A stretch of 64,000 nt of DNA, from contig JAJPHZ010000035.1 of the NCBI GenBank assembly GCA_021325025.1, positions 554,729 through 618,728 on the forward strand. Direction: 5' to 3'. The notes beneath the pieces are model-generated. The model was given only the letters and a program-made list of their open reading frames with translations, was not told where the DNA came from and did not search any database. Positions 33,259 through 42,518 of the stretch are shown piece by piece. This stretch comes from Pseudomonadota bacterium. GTDB taxonomy: Bacteria; Desulfobacterota; Binatia; Binatales; Binataceae. The translations under genes were made by a program, and so were the position numbers. Positions within the stretch are counted from its first letter, which is position 1. Each line of letters begins with the position of its first letter.

Positions 33259-35022
33259 TCAATCGATCTTGCGCGTCCCGTAGTAGGGCAGCATCGTTTC
33301 TTTGCCCGGCTTTTGTTCACCACCGTCGCGCGGTTTTTTGCCTGAAAATGCGCTGTACATCGCCAGCGTGCCCGGTTCGATCACTTCGGCGTCGGTGATG
33401 ACGTTCAGACAGGCGACGCGCCCGCAGCTCAGCGCCCGCTTCATCGCCGGTGCGATGTCCACGGCGCGCTCGACCAGCTCGCCGTAAGCGCCCAGTCCCG
33501 CCGCCGCGCGCTCGTAATGCACCATCCCCAGCTCGGTCGCGACGTGGCGCCCCTTGCCCCATGCCAGTTCCTGACCATGCTTGGACATCCCCCACTGGCG
33601 GTCGTTGTTGATTACGACCGTAACCGGCAGGTTGTGCTTAACGGCGGTGTGAAACTCGGAGAAGTTAAGCCCCGCCGATCCGTCGCCCACGATACAGAAG
33701 ACCTGGCGGTCCGGATGTGCAGCCTTGGCCGCCAATGCGAACGGCAATCCGGTGCCCAGGCATCCCAGGTAGCCGTGGGTCATGAAGCTGCCGGGGACAC
33801 GCGCCTTCCACGCGTTGCCCATCCAGGCGGCGGTTTCGCCGCCGTCGGCGGCCACGATTGCATCGCGGTCGAGCACTTGTGCGACCTCGCGCACCAGGCG
33901 TACGGGATGGATGGGGCCGTCGTCCCGGGCCAGCGCTTCGTCCCAGCGATGGAATTGCGCGGTGCGAATCGCGCTCAAGCGCTCCAGCCATTCCCGATGC
34001 GGGTCGAATTTGGTGTCGCCGATTGCGGCGATCGCCTGGCGCAGGAACTCACCGCAATCGGCCACGATGCCCAGTTCGATGTTGCGCGCGCGGCCGATTT
34101 CCTCGGCTTCGATATCGACCTGGATGACGCGCGCGTCGGGCGGGATGACGCTGTTGCGTCCACCGGTAAACAGCCCGATACGGGTGCCGAGCAGGATCAC
34201 CAAATCGGCGCTGGGCGCTTCGCGGCGTTTGTGCGCGCCAGGATGAATTGCGCCGAAACCGCCGAAGCATAGCGGATGATCCTCGGGAATTGACCCGCGC
34301 GCCTTGTGATTGGCCATCACCGGCGTGTGCGTCAGTTCGGCAAACTGTGTCAGCTCGCTGGCCGCCTGCGCGAACCACACGCCGCCGCCGGCCAGAATCG
34401 CGGGCCGCCTGGCCTCGGCCAGCCACGCCAGCGCCTGGGCCAGTGCATCGCGGCTCGGACCGGGCATTGTTCGGGGCCGGTAATGCTCGGGGAAGCGGAC
34501 GCTTTCTTCATCCGCCCGGGCGAACAGCACGTCGATGGGTATCTCCAGGAAGACCGGGCCGGGACGCCCCGAGACGGCATGGCGAAACGCCATCGCGACG
34601 AACTCCGGGATGCGCGCCACCTGCGTCACCGAGTAGGCCCATTTGGTGATCGGACGCATCAGCCCCATCTGATCGATACCGCCTTGCAGCGGCAACAACT
34701 CGTCGTCGGCAAGCGGACTGCGCCCGCCGATGAGCAGCATCGGGATGGAGTCCATGTACGCGTTGGCGACCCCTGTCACCGCGTCGGTCACGCCCGGGCC
34801 CGCTGTGACCATCGCCACGCCCGGTCGTCCGGTGGTGCGCGCCCAGCCGTCGGCCATGTGCGCGGCGGCCTGCTCGTGGCGCGTGTCGATCACGCGCAGG
34901 CTGTGCCTGAGACAGGCGTCGAAGATCGCGTCCAGATGGCCGCCGTGCAGGGTAAAGACCTGCCCCACACCTTCGCGCTCCAGCGCGCGAACCAACATTT
35001 CACCGCCATGGATCCTTGCCAT
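33259..35022 (-). CDS. Thiamine diphosphate-dependent enzyme (acetolactate synthase-like)
   Basis: The 587-residue protein has the three domains of the acetolactate synthase / oxalyl-CoA decarboxylase family: an N-terminal Pyr domain with the catalytic-type Glu (RHEQAAAHMADGWAR, E50), a central domain, and a C-terminal ThDP domain with GDGSAGLNFSEFHTAV and VINNDRQWGM, i.e. GDG-N25-NN. There is no small regulatory subunit nearby, so a branched-chain anabolic role is less likely than a catabolic lyase or decarboxylase. The substrate cannot be told. Confidence 0.9.
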   Translation of the reverse strand: MARIHGGEMLVRALEREGVGQVFTLHGGHLDAIFDACLRHSLRVIDTRHEQAAAHMADGWARTTGRPGVAMVTAGPGVTDAVTGVANAYMDSIPMLLIGGRSPLADDELLPLQGGIDQMGLMRPITKWAYSVTQVARIPEFVAMAFRHAVSGRPGPVFLEIPIDVLFARADEESVRFPEHYRPRTMPGPSRDALAQALAWLAEARRPAILAGGGVWFAQAASELTQFAELTHTPVMANHKARGSIPEDHPLCFGGFGAIHPGAHKRREAPSADLVILLGTRIGLFTGGRNSVIPPDARVIQVDIEAEEIGRARNIELGIVADCGEFLRQAIAAIGDTKFDPHREWLERLSAIRTAQFHRWDEALARDDGPIHPVRLVREVAQVLDRDAIVAADGGETAAWMGNAWKARVPGSFMTHGYLGCLGTGLPFALAAKAAHPDRQVFCIVGDGSAGLNFSEFHTAVKHNLPVTVVINNDRQWGMSKHGQELAWGKGRHVATELGMVHYERAAAGLGAYGELVERAVDIAPAMKRALSCGRVACLNVITDAEVIEPGTLAMYSAFSGKKPRDGGEQKPGKETMLPYYGTRKID

Positions 35023-35060
35023 TGCTCAAAACTCCGATTTCGCTTCCGCCCGGCGCGGTT

Positions 35061-35885
35061 TCACTGCCGCGTAAACTCGGTATGCCACGACTCTTTTATC
35101 CACACGTCGCCATCGCAGTCGATGGAATGGGCGTTGATGCAGCGCTGCACGGTTGCGGCCTCGACCAGCATCTTGTCGTTGAGCAGATGAGTGCAGTGGA
35201 AATCGGTGCGCGACGTGATGAGCGCGCGCGGACCCGGCAGGATGTCGAGGATCTTCATCTGCAGCGGCGTGCTGCTCGTGGTCCGCAGCACCACGAAATT
35301 GTCGCCGGAAAACAGCACATCGGTGTGGCCCTTTTCCACCCCAACGTGCGATACCACCCAATCCGAAACCACCGGGTACTCCGCGGTCGTGGAAAAAGTG
35401 ACGTCGGGAGAGTTGCCCGAATAATGGAAGCACAGCGTGTAGGTCGAGGGTGAAATTCCCTTCACGATTGGTCCGCGGCCGAAGGTCCATGATTCGGGCT
35501 GCGTGACGGTTGCCTGCCAACATCCCTCAAAGCTCTTGGGAAAAGGCCGTTTGGGCCCGCCTGGCGTGGGAGCGGCGCTCGGCGCCTGGGGAATTTCCAG
35601 CGCGTTCGGACCGCGCGCAATGGACGCCAATTGCGTGGCCGCGGAGTTGGGAGGCAGCCGCGAGGAGCGGCCCTGCCGGTTCCAGCGCGAGGCCAGTTCG
35701 CGGCCTAAATTACCGACGCGATGCGCAGCGTGCCCAGGGTGTTTGCCTTGGTGAATCGTGAAGCCCAGGGTGGGCTCTGGCGCGGGAACCGCCTGAGTCA
35801 ATGGCGGCAGCCATCCCTTACGGTAGGCCGCATATCCCAGCAACGCGATGGCTGCGAGCACCGCCACCAGCCGCAGATGAGCCAT
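35061..35885 (-). CDS. Hypothetical protein with N-terminal membrane anchor
   Basis: The 274-residue protein has one hydrophobic segment at residues 5-20 (LVAVLAAIALLGYAAY), a Pro-rich linker and a C-terminal domain from about residue 120 with FEGCWQATVTQPESW, DVTFSTTAEYPVVSDW and a final CDGDVWIKESW. It looks periplasmic or cell-surface. It lies 38 bp upstream of the ThDP gene on the same strand. I do not recognise it. It is divergent from the TPR gene. Confidence 0.6.
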   Translation of the reverse strand: MAHLRLVAVLAAIALLGYAAYRKGWLPPLTQAVPAPEPTLGFTIHQGKHPGHAAHRVGNLGRELASRWNRQGRSSRLPPNSAATQLASIARGPNALEIPQAPSAAPTPGGPKRPFPKSFEGCWQATVTQPESWTFGRGPIVKGISPSTYTLCFHYSGNSPDVTFSTTAEYPVVSDWVVSHVGVEKGHTDVLFSGDNFVVLRTTSSTPLQMKILDILPGPRALITSRTDFHCTHLLNDKMLVEAATVQRCINAHSIDCDGDVWIKESWHTEFTRQ

Positions 35886-36032
35886 AACGGGTCGCTTAGC
35901 ACGATTGTGACCGGTGCGGCCAGAGCATTACGCAAGCGACTTCGAGCAGTTGCTGAACAAGCTTGACAAGTCCGTACAACGCGTGGTTTGGCTACTGTCG
36001 TGCCGTCAAACACGATAGTGGGGCGGCAACGC

Positions 36033-38417
36033 GTGCCGATTCTTGTGCTGGCGTTGCCGATCGCCTGCATCATTCTGAGCGCCGCCAGAGCCGCCACCCA
36101 GGGACTGGGCGGCTTTGTGGAGCATCTGGCCGCGCTGCAACCGCGCGTCGGTCAGGGGGTGAGCGATCCGCGCGTGGCCAGCGACGTCATCAACGAGCTG
36201 GACGCCGACGAAGGAACCTTCGCGCATTTCACCACGATTTCCGGTGAGGGCCGCGCTGAGTTGCTGCAGGCGTACAATCTGCTCGACCGGATGCTGGGGC
36301 TGATGTACGACACCTACCATCAAAAGCACAACCAATGCCTGACCGTGATCGGCAACGGCACTGCCGAATGCGACTACAACCTGCTGGAGCAGCTCGAACT
36401 GCGCGCGCTTTATCCGCTGTCGTGGTTGCGCTTCCACGGCTCGATCCTGTTCAACTCGCCCCAGGTACGGCGCCGGATGCTCAAGCAGGCAGCCGCGGGC
36501 TTTACTCAAAGCGCGCTGGTGATCGTGTCGCCCGAACTGATACGCGAAAACCTGCTGGGGCGCGCCTACTGTGAGCGTGACCTGGGACAGTTCGATCGCG
36601 CCAATTACGCCAAGGCGATCGCCGATTTCAAGGAAGTAATGAAGGCCGGTCACGGCACTGCCCAATATCGCGCCGCCGAGCAGGGTCTGGCCACCACCTA
36701 CGCCGCGATGGGCGAGGTCAACAAGGCCGCCGCGCTTAGCGCGAAATTGGCGCAATCCACCACCGGTGCCGAAATGCAGGGTGCACAGATGTTCAGGCTG
36801 GAAGAGCTGTTCAAGGCCGAAGCCGAGGCCGCCGATCCCGCCCGCCGCGCCCAATTGCATCGCGAAGTCGTGGATCTGCTGCGCAGCTTCTACGGCAACC
36901 GCAAGCAGTGGCCGATGGCGCTGGCGGCGGTCGTGCATGACGTGGCCAACGCCGAGGCGGAATTCGGAGCCTCGGGCGATCCGTTCGAGCAATACCTGCT
37001 GGCCGAGGTGCTGGCCTCAACGCATCATCAACTGGCGGCGGCAAAATATTATCTGGCCGCGGCGCGCAGCGGCCATTATCCGCAGGGCTACAAGTACGCG
37101 ATCGATATCTACTACACGCAGGGCCGGCTGGATTTGATCGACGCGCCGCTGGCGGAACTGGCCAGGCAGGACCGCGGTCCCAGCGCAGAGTGGGCCGCGT
37201 ACATGCGTTTTAAGATCGCACGCACGCGGTGGGAGCGCTCCGGGATGAACAGTCAGCGCCTCAACGAGGAGTGGATCGCGCGGGCGCGCGATTATATCGA
37301 TCGTTTCCCCCACGGCAAGTATGCTTACGAGCCGCGCTTCAGGCTTGCCGAAATACTCCAGGCTCAGGGCAGGTACTCCGAAGCCGTCGCCCAGTATCAA
37401 CAGGTCAAGGGCGATCCGTTCTACGACTTTGCCGCGACCTTCAAGGCCGCCGAATGCCGTTACCTCCAGTTGGGCGCGGCCATCGCAAAGGTCAGCAGGA
37501 TTACGCCGGCGGCGAACAATGCGTTGGCCGCGGCTGCGATGGCCGGCTTGAAAAACACGGTCGCCAGCGGGCCTGAAATCGAAAAGCGCGATCAGGCCGA
37601 GCATCAATTCGTCCATAACGCTCGGGGGCGCGCGACCTGGATGCTGGCCACGCTGCTCGAGGCGCAGCCGCACAAGAATTACGCCGAGATCGCGGAGCTG
37701 CTCTCCGGCTTCGAGAGTTCCTATCCGCAGATGAGCCCTGACTTCGACGACGTCGCGCGCTGGCGGCTGGAGGCGCTGGAGCGCACCGGTCAGTACGCGC
37801 AGGCGCAGGCGGAAATCCAGCGTCTGCTCGCGCCGTCGCGCCTCCCCGCTCCTTCGGACGATTACCTCAAGGCGCTGGGCCTTGATTTGTGGAAGCAGGT
37901 CAAAGTGCACACGGAGCGTGGCGACAAAGTCGGCGCGCTGGCCGACGCGCGGCTGACCGCGCTCCTGTATCAGTATTTCGAGCGGCAGGTGACGGAGGGA
38001 AAGAAGAGCGCGAAACGCCTGACTGGCACGCTGTCGATCCTGGGCCAATGCTACGCGATGATGAACGACGGCGCGCGGGCCAGGGCCATCTTCCAGCAGG
38101 TGGTTGACGCCGCGCCCGCTTCGCCCGACGCCAACGCGGGGTTGGCGCGCCTGGCGCAGGCGCAACAGGATTACCGTCAGGCTTCCGATCTGTGGACCCG
38201 GGTCGAGTCCGAGGCCGCCGAATCCGACGACCTTTGGTATGAAGCGCGCTACAACCTGGCAGTGATCTATGCGGCCGACGGCAATCTCAAGGCCGCCTGC
38301 GGCAAGCTGGCGCAAACGCGCAGCGAGCATCCGAGCCTGGGCAGTCCGCAGATGAAGACGCGATGGGACGGGCTGCAGCGCCGCCTGTGCCTGCATCAGG
38401 GAGTAATCGGCGGTTAG
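36033..38417 (+). CDS. Exported TPR-repeat protein, first gene of Exb cassette
   Basis: The protein has 794 residues from the GTG at 36033 (GGGGCGG six bases upstream); a TTG at 35988 and GTGs at 36000 and 36018 are in-frame alternatives. It has a hydrophobic signal segment (LVLALPIACIILSA) and then a long helical solenoid of TPR-like units such as SAEAVAQYQQV and ARAIFQQVVDAAP, most obvious at its C-terminal end. It is followed 80 bp later by exbB, so it probably acts with that channel in the periplasm. Related TPR proteins sit next to Tol/Exb loci in several phyla. Function not established. Confidence 0.75.
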   Translation: MPILVLALPIACIILSAARAATQGLGGFVEHLAALQPRVGQGVSDPRVASDVINELDADEGTFAHFTTISGEGRAELLQAYNLLDRMLGLMYDTYHQKHNQCLTVIGNGTAECDYNLLEQLELRALYPLSWLRFHGSILFNSPQVRRRMLKQAAAGFTQSALVIVSPELIRENLLGRAYCERDLGQFDRANYAKAIADFKEVMKAGHGTAQYRAAEQGLATTYAAMGEVNKAAALSAKLAQSTTGAEMQGAQMFRLEELFKAEAEAADPARRAQLHREVVDLLRSFYGNRKQWPMALAAVVHDVANAEAEFGASGDPFEQYLLAEVLASTHHQLAAAKYYLAAARSGHYPQGYKYAIDIYYTQGRLDLIDAPLAELARQDRGPSAEWAAYMRFKIARTRWERSGMNSQRLNEEWIARARDYIDRFPHGKYAYEPRFRLAEILQAQGRYSEAVAQYQQVKGDPFYDFAATFKAAECRYLQLGAAIAKVSRITPAANNALAAAAMAGLKNTVASGPEIEKRDQAEHQFVHNARGRATWMLATLLEAQPHKNYAEIAELLSGFESSYPQMSPDFDDVARWRLEALERTGQYAQAQAEIQRLLAPSRLPAPSDDYLKALGLDLWKQVKVHTERGDKVGALADARLTALLYQYFERQVTEGKKSAKRLTGTLSILGQCYAMMNDGARARAIFQQVVDAAPASPDANAGLARLAQAQQDYRQASDLWTRVESEAAESDDLWYEARYNLAVIYAADGNLKAACGKLAQTRSEHPSLGSPQMKTRWDGLQRRLCLHQGVIGG

Positions 38418-38496
38418 GGCGCGCCGACGCGACCGCAACGTATGTGAAGAACCGGGCCGCCGCCGGCCCGGACAAGCAAGGAGAGGATACTCAGCA

Positions 38497-39138
38497 ATGC
38501 AACCGCAGTTCAGCATCATCGCGATGATTCAGCAGGGCTATTACGCAACCTACCCGCTGATCGCCATCTCGATCATTTGTATCGCGGTCATCCTGGAGCG
38601 GCTGTGGGCGTTGGCCGGCCTGCGTGCCCGTACCACGCACGCCGCGGCGCAGTTGCTCGACCCCTTGCGCAAGGGCGACTTCGATCAGGCGCTGCAAAAG
38701 ACGCAGGCGCGCAAGCGCCCCTTCGAGCGCGTCTTTCACGCCTTGATCGCGGCCGCGCCCAGCCACGATCGCGACAAGCTGCTGCAGATCGACGAGGAGC
38801 AGCGCTTCGAGGAGCTGCTCGAACTCAAGCGCTATATCTGGGTGCTCGCGACTTCGGGCGCCTCCGCCCCGTTTATCGGGCTGTTCGGCACGGTGGTGGG
38901 AATCCTGACCGCTTTCCAGTCGATGGCGGTGATGGGGACGGGCGGCTTTTCAGTGGTGGCGGCGGGCATCTCGGAGGCGCTGATCTCCACCGCGCTGGGG
39001 CTGGCGGTCGCGATCATCGCGGTCATCTTCTACAACTATTTCTCGGTACGCATCGACAATCTCAACGCCGTGATGCACGTCAGCGCCAATCACCTGATTA
39101 ACGCCGCGCTGGAAGGCAGGCAGGCCAATGGCAATTAG
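38497..39138 (+). CDS. MotA/TolQ/ExbB proton-channel family protein
   Basis: The 213-residue protein has three TM segments (about 15-35, 105-128 and 150-175) and a large cytoplasmic part between the first two, as in ExbB and TolQ. The channel signature GASAPFIGLFGTVVGILTAF and later ISEALISTALGLAVAII are both present. It conducts H+ with an ExbD partner and drives a periplasmic process. Its stop overlaps the next start by 11 bases, so the two are coupled. Confidence 0.92.
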   Translation: MQPQFSIIAMIQQGYYATYPLIAISIICIAVILERLWALAGLRARTTHAAAQLLDPLRKGDFDQALQKTQARKRPFERVFHALIAAAPSHDRDKLLQIDEEQRFEELLELKRYIWVLATSGASAPFIGLFGTVVGILTAFQSMAVMGTGGFSVVAAGISEALISTALGLAVAIIAVIFYNYFSVRIDNLNAVMHVSANHLINAALEGRQANGN

Positions 39139-39571
39139 CACCCCCTCCTCCGGCAGCGGCGGCGCAGGCGTGTTCTGGCAGATCAACATCACGCCGCTGA
39201 CCGACATCTTCCTGGTGCTGCTGATCATCTTCATGATCACCGCGTCGATTTCCGTTGAATCGGCGGCCCACGTCGGACTGCCGCTGGCCGAATCCACCGC
39301 GCCCGAAAAACGCGGCGTCGTGGTGACCTACACTGCCGATCACGAGATTTTCGTCAACGCCAAGGACATCCCCGCTTCCGCGCTGGAGGGCGCGCTGCGC
39401 GAGGCGTTGTCGAGGATTGACCCCAAGGTCGTGATCTTCCAGGGCGATCGCAAGGTGCTGCTGGGCGACATGGTGAAAATCCTCAAGACCGCCAAAGCTG
39501 CGGGAGCCGAGCAGATCGCGATTGCAGCCAAGCGCGCATCGGTGGAAGAGATCGAACGCTCGCTGCGCTGA
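39128..39571 (+). CDS. ExbD/TolR-type protein 1
   Basis: The 147-residue protein has a short cytoplasmic N-terminus, one TM helix with the essential Asp in INITPLTDIFLVLLIIFM, and a periplasmic domain ending KRASVEEIERSLR. This Asp carries the proton in ExbD and TolR. It is translationally coupled to exbB and has a close paralogue 27 bp downstream. No TonB or TolA gene follows. Confidence 0.92.
   Translation: MAISTPSSGSGGAGVFWQINITPLTDIFLVLLIIFMITASISVESAAHVGLPLAESTAPEKRGVVVTYTADHEIFVNAKDIPASALEGALREALSRIDPKVVIFQGDRKVLLGDMVKILKTAKAAGAEQIAIAAKRASVEEIERSLR
39182..39222 (+). repeat. 41-bp direct repeat in exbD1 TM region (copy 1)
   Basis: These 41 bases are identical to 39641-39681 in the next gene and encode the start of the channel helix, INITPLTDIFLVL. 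The remainder of the two genes has diverged, so this block was kept by selection or by gene conversion. Confidence 0.7.
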
Positions 39572-39598
39572 CGGCGCATCGAGCCCCGGGGCATTACG

Positions 39599-40060
39599 AT
39601 GGCAATCCCCAGCGGCAACGACAGCGGACTGTTCGGCGAAATCAACATCACGCCGCTGACCGACATCTTCCTGGTGCTGCTTATCATCTTTATGGTGGGA
39701 GCAGCCGTGGCGATCGAGTCCGCGGCTCACGTGGGCCTGCCGCAAGGCAAGGCGGCGCCCGCCAGCGAGCAGCCGCAAAACGTAATCGTCGAGTTGACCG
39801 CCGAACGCAGAATCCTGGTCGATCAGCACGAAGTCGGCCTCAACGACCTGGAGCCGGTGCTGCGCAAGGCGATGGACAAGTCGCACGAGAAGACCGTCAT
39901 CTTCAAAGGCGACCCCAAGGTCATCCTGGGCGACATGGTGATCATACTGGATATCGCAAAACGCGCCGGCGCCCGGCAGCTCGGCGTCGCCGTCTCGCAG
40001 GAGCAAACGGCCGAGGGCGCGCCCGCCGAGGTGCCGCAAACGCCGCCGGTTTCGCATTGA
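39599..40060 (+). CDS. ExbD/TolR-type protein 2
   Basis: The 153-residue protein has the same layout as ExbD1: INITPLTDIFLVLLIIFM with the proton-carrying Asp and a periplasmic domain with VDQHEVGLNDLEPVL. The tail is Glu/Pro-rich. Because both copies keep the Asp, either may be active; a heteromeric D1/D2 stalk is possible. It is followed by the vWA protein 42 bp later. Confidence 0.92.
   Translation: MAIPSGNDSGLFGEINITPLTDIFLVLLIIFMVGAAVAIESAAHVGLPQGKAAPASEQPQNVIVELTAERRILVDQHEVGLNDLEPVLRKAMDKSHEKTVIFKGDPKVILGDMVIILDIAKRAGARQLGVAVSQEQTAEGAPAEVPQTPPVSH
39641..39681 (+). repeat. 41-bp direct repeat in exbD2 TM region (copy 2)
   Basis: This is the second copy of the 41-bp identical block, in frame with the TM helix of ExbD2. 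Confidence 0.7.
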
Positions 40061-40102
40061 TGCAGACGCGGCGCACGGACTATTGTTCGACAGGCAGGGA
40101 TT

Positions 40103-41341
40103 ATGCTCGCGAGCAGGTTGAGTAATATCCCCACCACCGTGATGGTGGCGCTGGTCGTCTCGGTCGTAGCGCTGGCGCTGCTGCTGGCGCTGGGGTTCCG
40201 CGCGCTCAGAAAACCCATCGGGTTCGAGCGCGGACGCGACGCCTGGCGCAGCGTCAAGGAGGTGCTGATCTTCCTGGCCGGACCCTTTCCTATCTCGATT
40301 GCGATTCATATCGCGGTGCTGCTGTTTCTGATCCACGAGGTCAGGCAGGTGGTGGCGCCCAGGTACATCAGCATCCATCTGGAGTCGGGCGGGGGCGGCA
40401 GCGGCGGCGCCAGTCCCGACGTGAAGCTGCCGCCGATGCCTGATATCGCCACGCCGGATACCGCCGTCACAGGGCTGTCCTTTCCGGTGCCCAAAATCGC
40501 CGCTCAGCAAATCGTCGCAACCACCTATACCAACGAGTACGTGCGCGCGGTCAACCGGGGCCAGTATGGCACCGGTTTCGGCGGCGGCTACGGCGGCGGA
40601 TACGGCACCGGCTACGGACGGGGAATCGGCAGCGGCTTTGGCGGGTTCATCAGCGAACTGCGCAGGAAGGGACTGGACGTCGTGCTGGTGATCGACGGCA
40701 CCGGTTCGATGGAATTCGTGATGGACGAAGTCAAGGCCAAGATGGAGCAACTGGTGCTGGCGATCCATCGGCTGGTTCCTGTCGCGCGCATCGGAATCGT
40801 CCAGTTCGGGGGACGCGGCGAGTCAGTGCAGATTCAGCCGTTTACCACTTCCTCCGACCAGTTGCAGACGTTTTTGCATCACATCAAGGCGCAAAACGGC
40901 AGTTTCGACTGGCGCGAGGACACGCTGACCGCGGTCAAGACTGCGGTCGATCAGATGCAATGGAGACCCGACGCCAAGAAGGTGATCGTGCTGGTGGGCG
41001 ACACCCCGCCGTGGGACGAAGACGTCGCCGCGATTATGCAATTGATCGAGCGCTTTCGCGCCGAGAACGGCACTTTCAACACGGTTGATGTCACGATAGA
41101 AGAGCACGAACTGTTCGAGCGTGAAGCGTTGGGCGCCAAGACCATTTCCCCGCTGCCGGACTTCTATCTGCTCACCCAGCGCGCCTACCAGGAGATGGCG
41201 CGGGTGGGCGGCGGCGAATGGCGCAGCCTGACCAAGGACAACGCCATCAACCAGCAGGTGCTGATGCTGGCCTTCGGCAAGCAGTGGCAATCGCAAATCG
41301 CCGCCTTCCAGACCGACGTCGCCAGCACTGCCGTGCGCTGA
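40103..41341 (+). CDS. Membrane-anchored von Willebrand A-domain protein
   Basis: The 412-residue protein has two hydrophobic segments (about 12-34 and 55-77), a Gly/Tyr-rich linker near residues 150-185, and a vWA domain starting VLVIDGTGSMEF with a MIDAS motif of the D-G-T-G-S form (198-202). Further MIDAS-type residues occur in VVLVGDTPPWDED. It is last in the cassette, in the position where TonB or TolA would be expected. Probable role: a periplasmic metal-dependent adhesion or assembly protein driven by the ExbB/D channel. That coupling is inference. Confidence 0.8.
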   Translation: MLASRLSNIPTTVMVALVVSVVALALLLALGFRALRKPIGFERGRDAWRSVKEVLIFLAGPFPISIAIHIAVLLFLIHEVRQVVAPRYISIHLESGGGGSGGASPDVKLPPMPDIATPDTAVTGLSFPVPKIAAQQIVATTYTNEYVRAVNRGQYGTGFGGGYGGGYGTGYGRGIGSGFGGFISELRRKGLDVVLVIDGTGSMEFVMDEVKAKMEQLVLAIHRLVPVARIGIVQFGGRGESVQIQPFTTSSDQLQTFLHHIKAQNGSFDWREDTLTAVKTAVDQMQWRPDAKKVIVLVGDTPPWDEDVAAIMQLIERFRAENGTFNTVDVTIEEHELFEREALGAKTISPLPDFYLLTQRAYQEMARVGGGEWRSLTKDNAINQQVLMLAFGKQWQSQIAAFQTDVASTAVR

Positions 41342-41353
41342 CTGGCCGCCCGT

Positions 41354-42169
41354 TTACGATGCGCCGCGGCGGCGCAGCCATTCGTACCACGCATCCAAGC
41401 CGGTGCCGCGCACCGCGGAAAGCGTGAACAGCTCGAGCCGCGGATTGACGCGGCGTGCGTACTCGACGCATCGCGCGTGATCGAATTCAAGATACGGCAG
41501 CAGGTCCGCCTTGCTCAGCACCATCGCGTCCGCGGCGCGAAACATGTGCGGATACTTGAGCGGCTTGTCCTCGCCTTCCGTCACCGACATGATCACCACC
41601 CGCGCGCTTTCGCCCAGGTCGAACAGCGCGGGACACACCAGGTTGCCGACATTTTCGATCATCACGACCGAGCGCGGCGCAGGCTCCAGGGCGCGCAGCG
41701 CACGGCTCAGCATGTCGGCATCCAGATGGCATCCGGTGCCGGTGTTGATCTGAACGGCCCGGGCGCCGGCGGCGCGGATGCGCTCGGCGTCGCGCGGCGT
41801 TTCCTGATCGCCCTCGATCACCGAAATTGTCAGCTCGCTGCCGAGGTCGCGAATGGTCCGCTCCAGCAGCGTCGTTTTGCCGGCGCCAGGCGCGCTCATC
41901 AGGTTGACGGCAAAGATGTTCCGCCCCGCGAACCATCCACGATTGCCTTCGGCCAGCCGATTGTTCTTGGCCAGGATGTCCTGCTCAAGCCGAATCGTGC
42001 GGTGCTGCTCTTCGAGGTGCGGATGTGGATGGGAATGTTCGTAAGCGCGAGTGGCATCGTGATGATGGTCAGGCGCGTGCGGCGCGTCATGAGCGCTCGT
42101 TGCTTTGGCGCCTTCGGGATTGACGATCACGGCCCGCGCGCCTTCAGCGCATCCGCAGGTGCTACACAT
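41354..42169 (-). CDS. hypB: Hydrogenase nickel-incorporation GTPase HypB
   Basis: The 271-residue protein begins MCSTCGC, the N-terminal high-affinity Ni site, followed by a His-rich stretch (about 27-57) that may store nickel. The G domain has the P-loop APGAGKTT (93-100), EGDQETPRD and LSKADLLP. It delivers Ni to the large subunit with HypA. It overlaps hypA by 8 bases and is last in the minus-strand hydrogenase set, converging on the vWA gene. Confidence 0.95.
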   Translation of the reverse strand: MCSTCGCAEGARAVIVNPEGAKATSAHDAPHAPDHHHDATRAYEHSHPHPHLEEQHRTIRLEQDILAKNNRLAEGNRGWFAGRNIFAVNLMSAPGAGKTTLLERTIRDLGSELTISVIEGDQETPRDAERIRAAGARAVQINTGTGCHLDADMLSRALRALEPAPRSVVMIENVGNLVCPALFDLGESARVVIMSVTEGEDKPLKYPHMFRAADAMVLSKADLLPYLEFDHARCVEYARRVNPRLELFTLSAVRGTGLDAWYEWLRRRGAS

Positions 42170-42497
42170 TGGCTATCTCCACTTCGCGTATCTTCAATTC
42201 CTGTCCGGCCAGCAATTCGAGGTCCGCGCTGCCGCATCGGCACAGGGTCAGGAGATCATCGACGGCGAAACTGGCGCCGCAATCCCGGCATCGTGCGCGT
42301 CCGTCGATCTGAATGATCTCCAGCCGCGCACCGCCGAGCGCGGTGCCCTGCGTGCAAACATCGAAGCAAAAACGCACCGAATCGCAGACCACTCCGCACA
42401 GGCGTCCGACCTCCAGCGCAACGCGTGTGACCCTTGCACCACCCAGGCGTTCGCTGATTTGGTCTACGACGCTTTGCGTGATTGCCAGTTCGTGCAT
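42162..42497 (-). CDS. hypA: Hydrogenase nickel-insertion protein HypA
   Basis: The 111-residue protein begins MHELAITQ, with the N-terminal Ni-binding His2. The zinc site is C70-R-D-C73 and then C86-R-C88, so the second pair is CxC where CxxC is usual. This may affect zinc binding or simply be a variant. It inserts Ni together with HypB, with which it overlaps. Confidence 0.93.
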   Translation of the reverse strand: MHELAITQSVVDQISERLGGARVTRVALEVGRLCGVVCDSVRFCFDVCTQGTALGGARLEIIQIDGRARCRDCGASFAVDDLLTLCRCGSADLELLAGQELKIREVEIANV

Positions 42498-42518
42498 CGG
42501 TCTCTCGGGCCCGGTTGA

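Noticed and set aside
36000..36035. An exact start for the TPR protein
   Set aside because: Four alternative TTG/GTG starts are in frame; 36033 was chosen only because of the best ribosome site and signal peptide fit, so the N-terminus remains uncertain.
39098..40768. Open frame of 556 codons on the minus strand
   Set aside because: It lies antisense to the two ExbD genes and the vWA gene and has the His/Arg/Asp-rich composition of a shadow frame.
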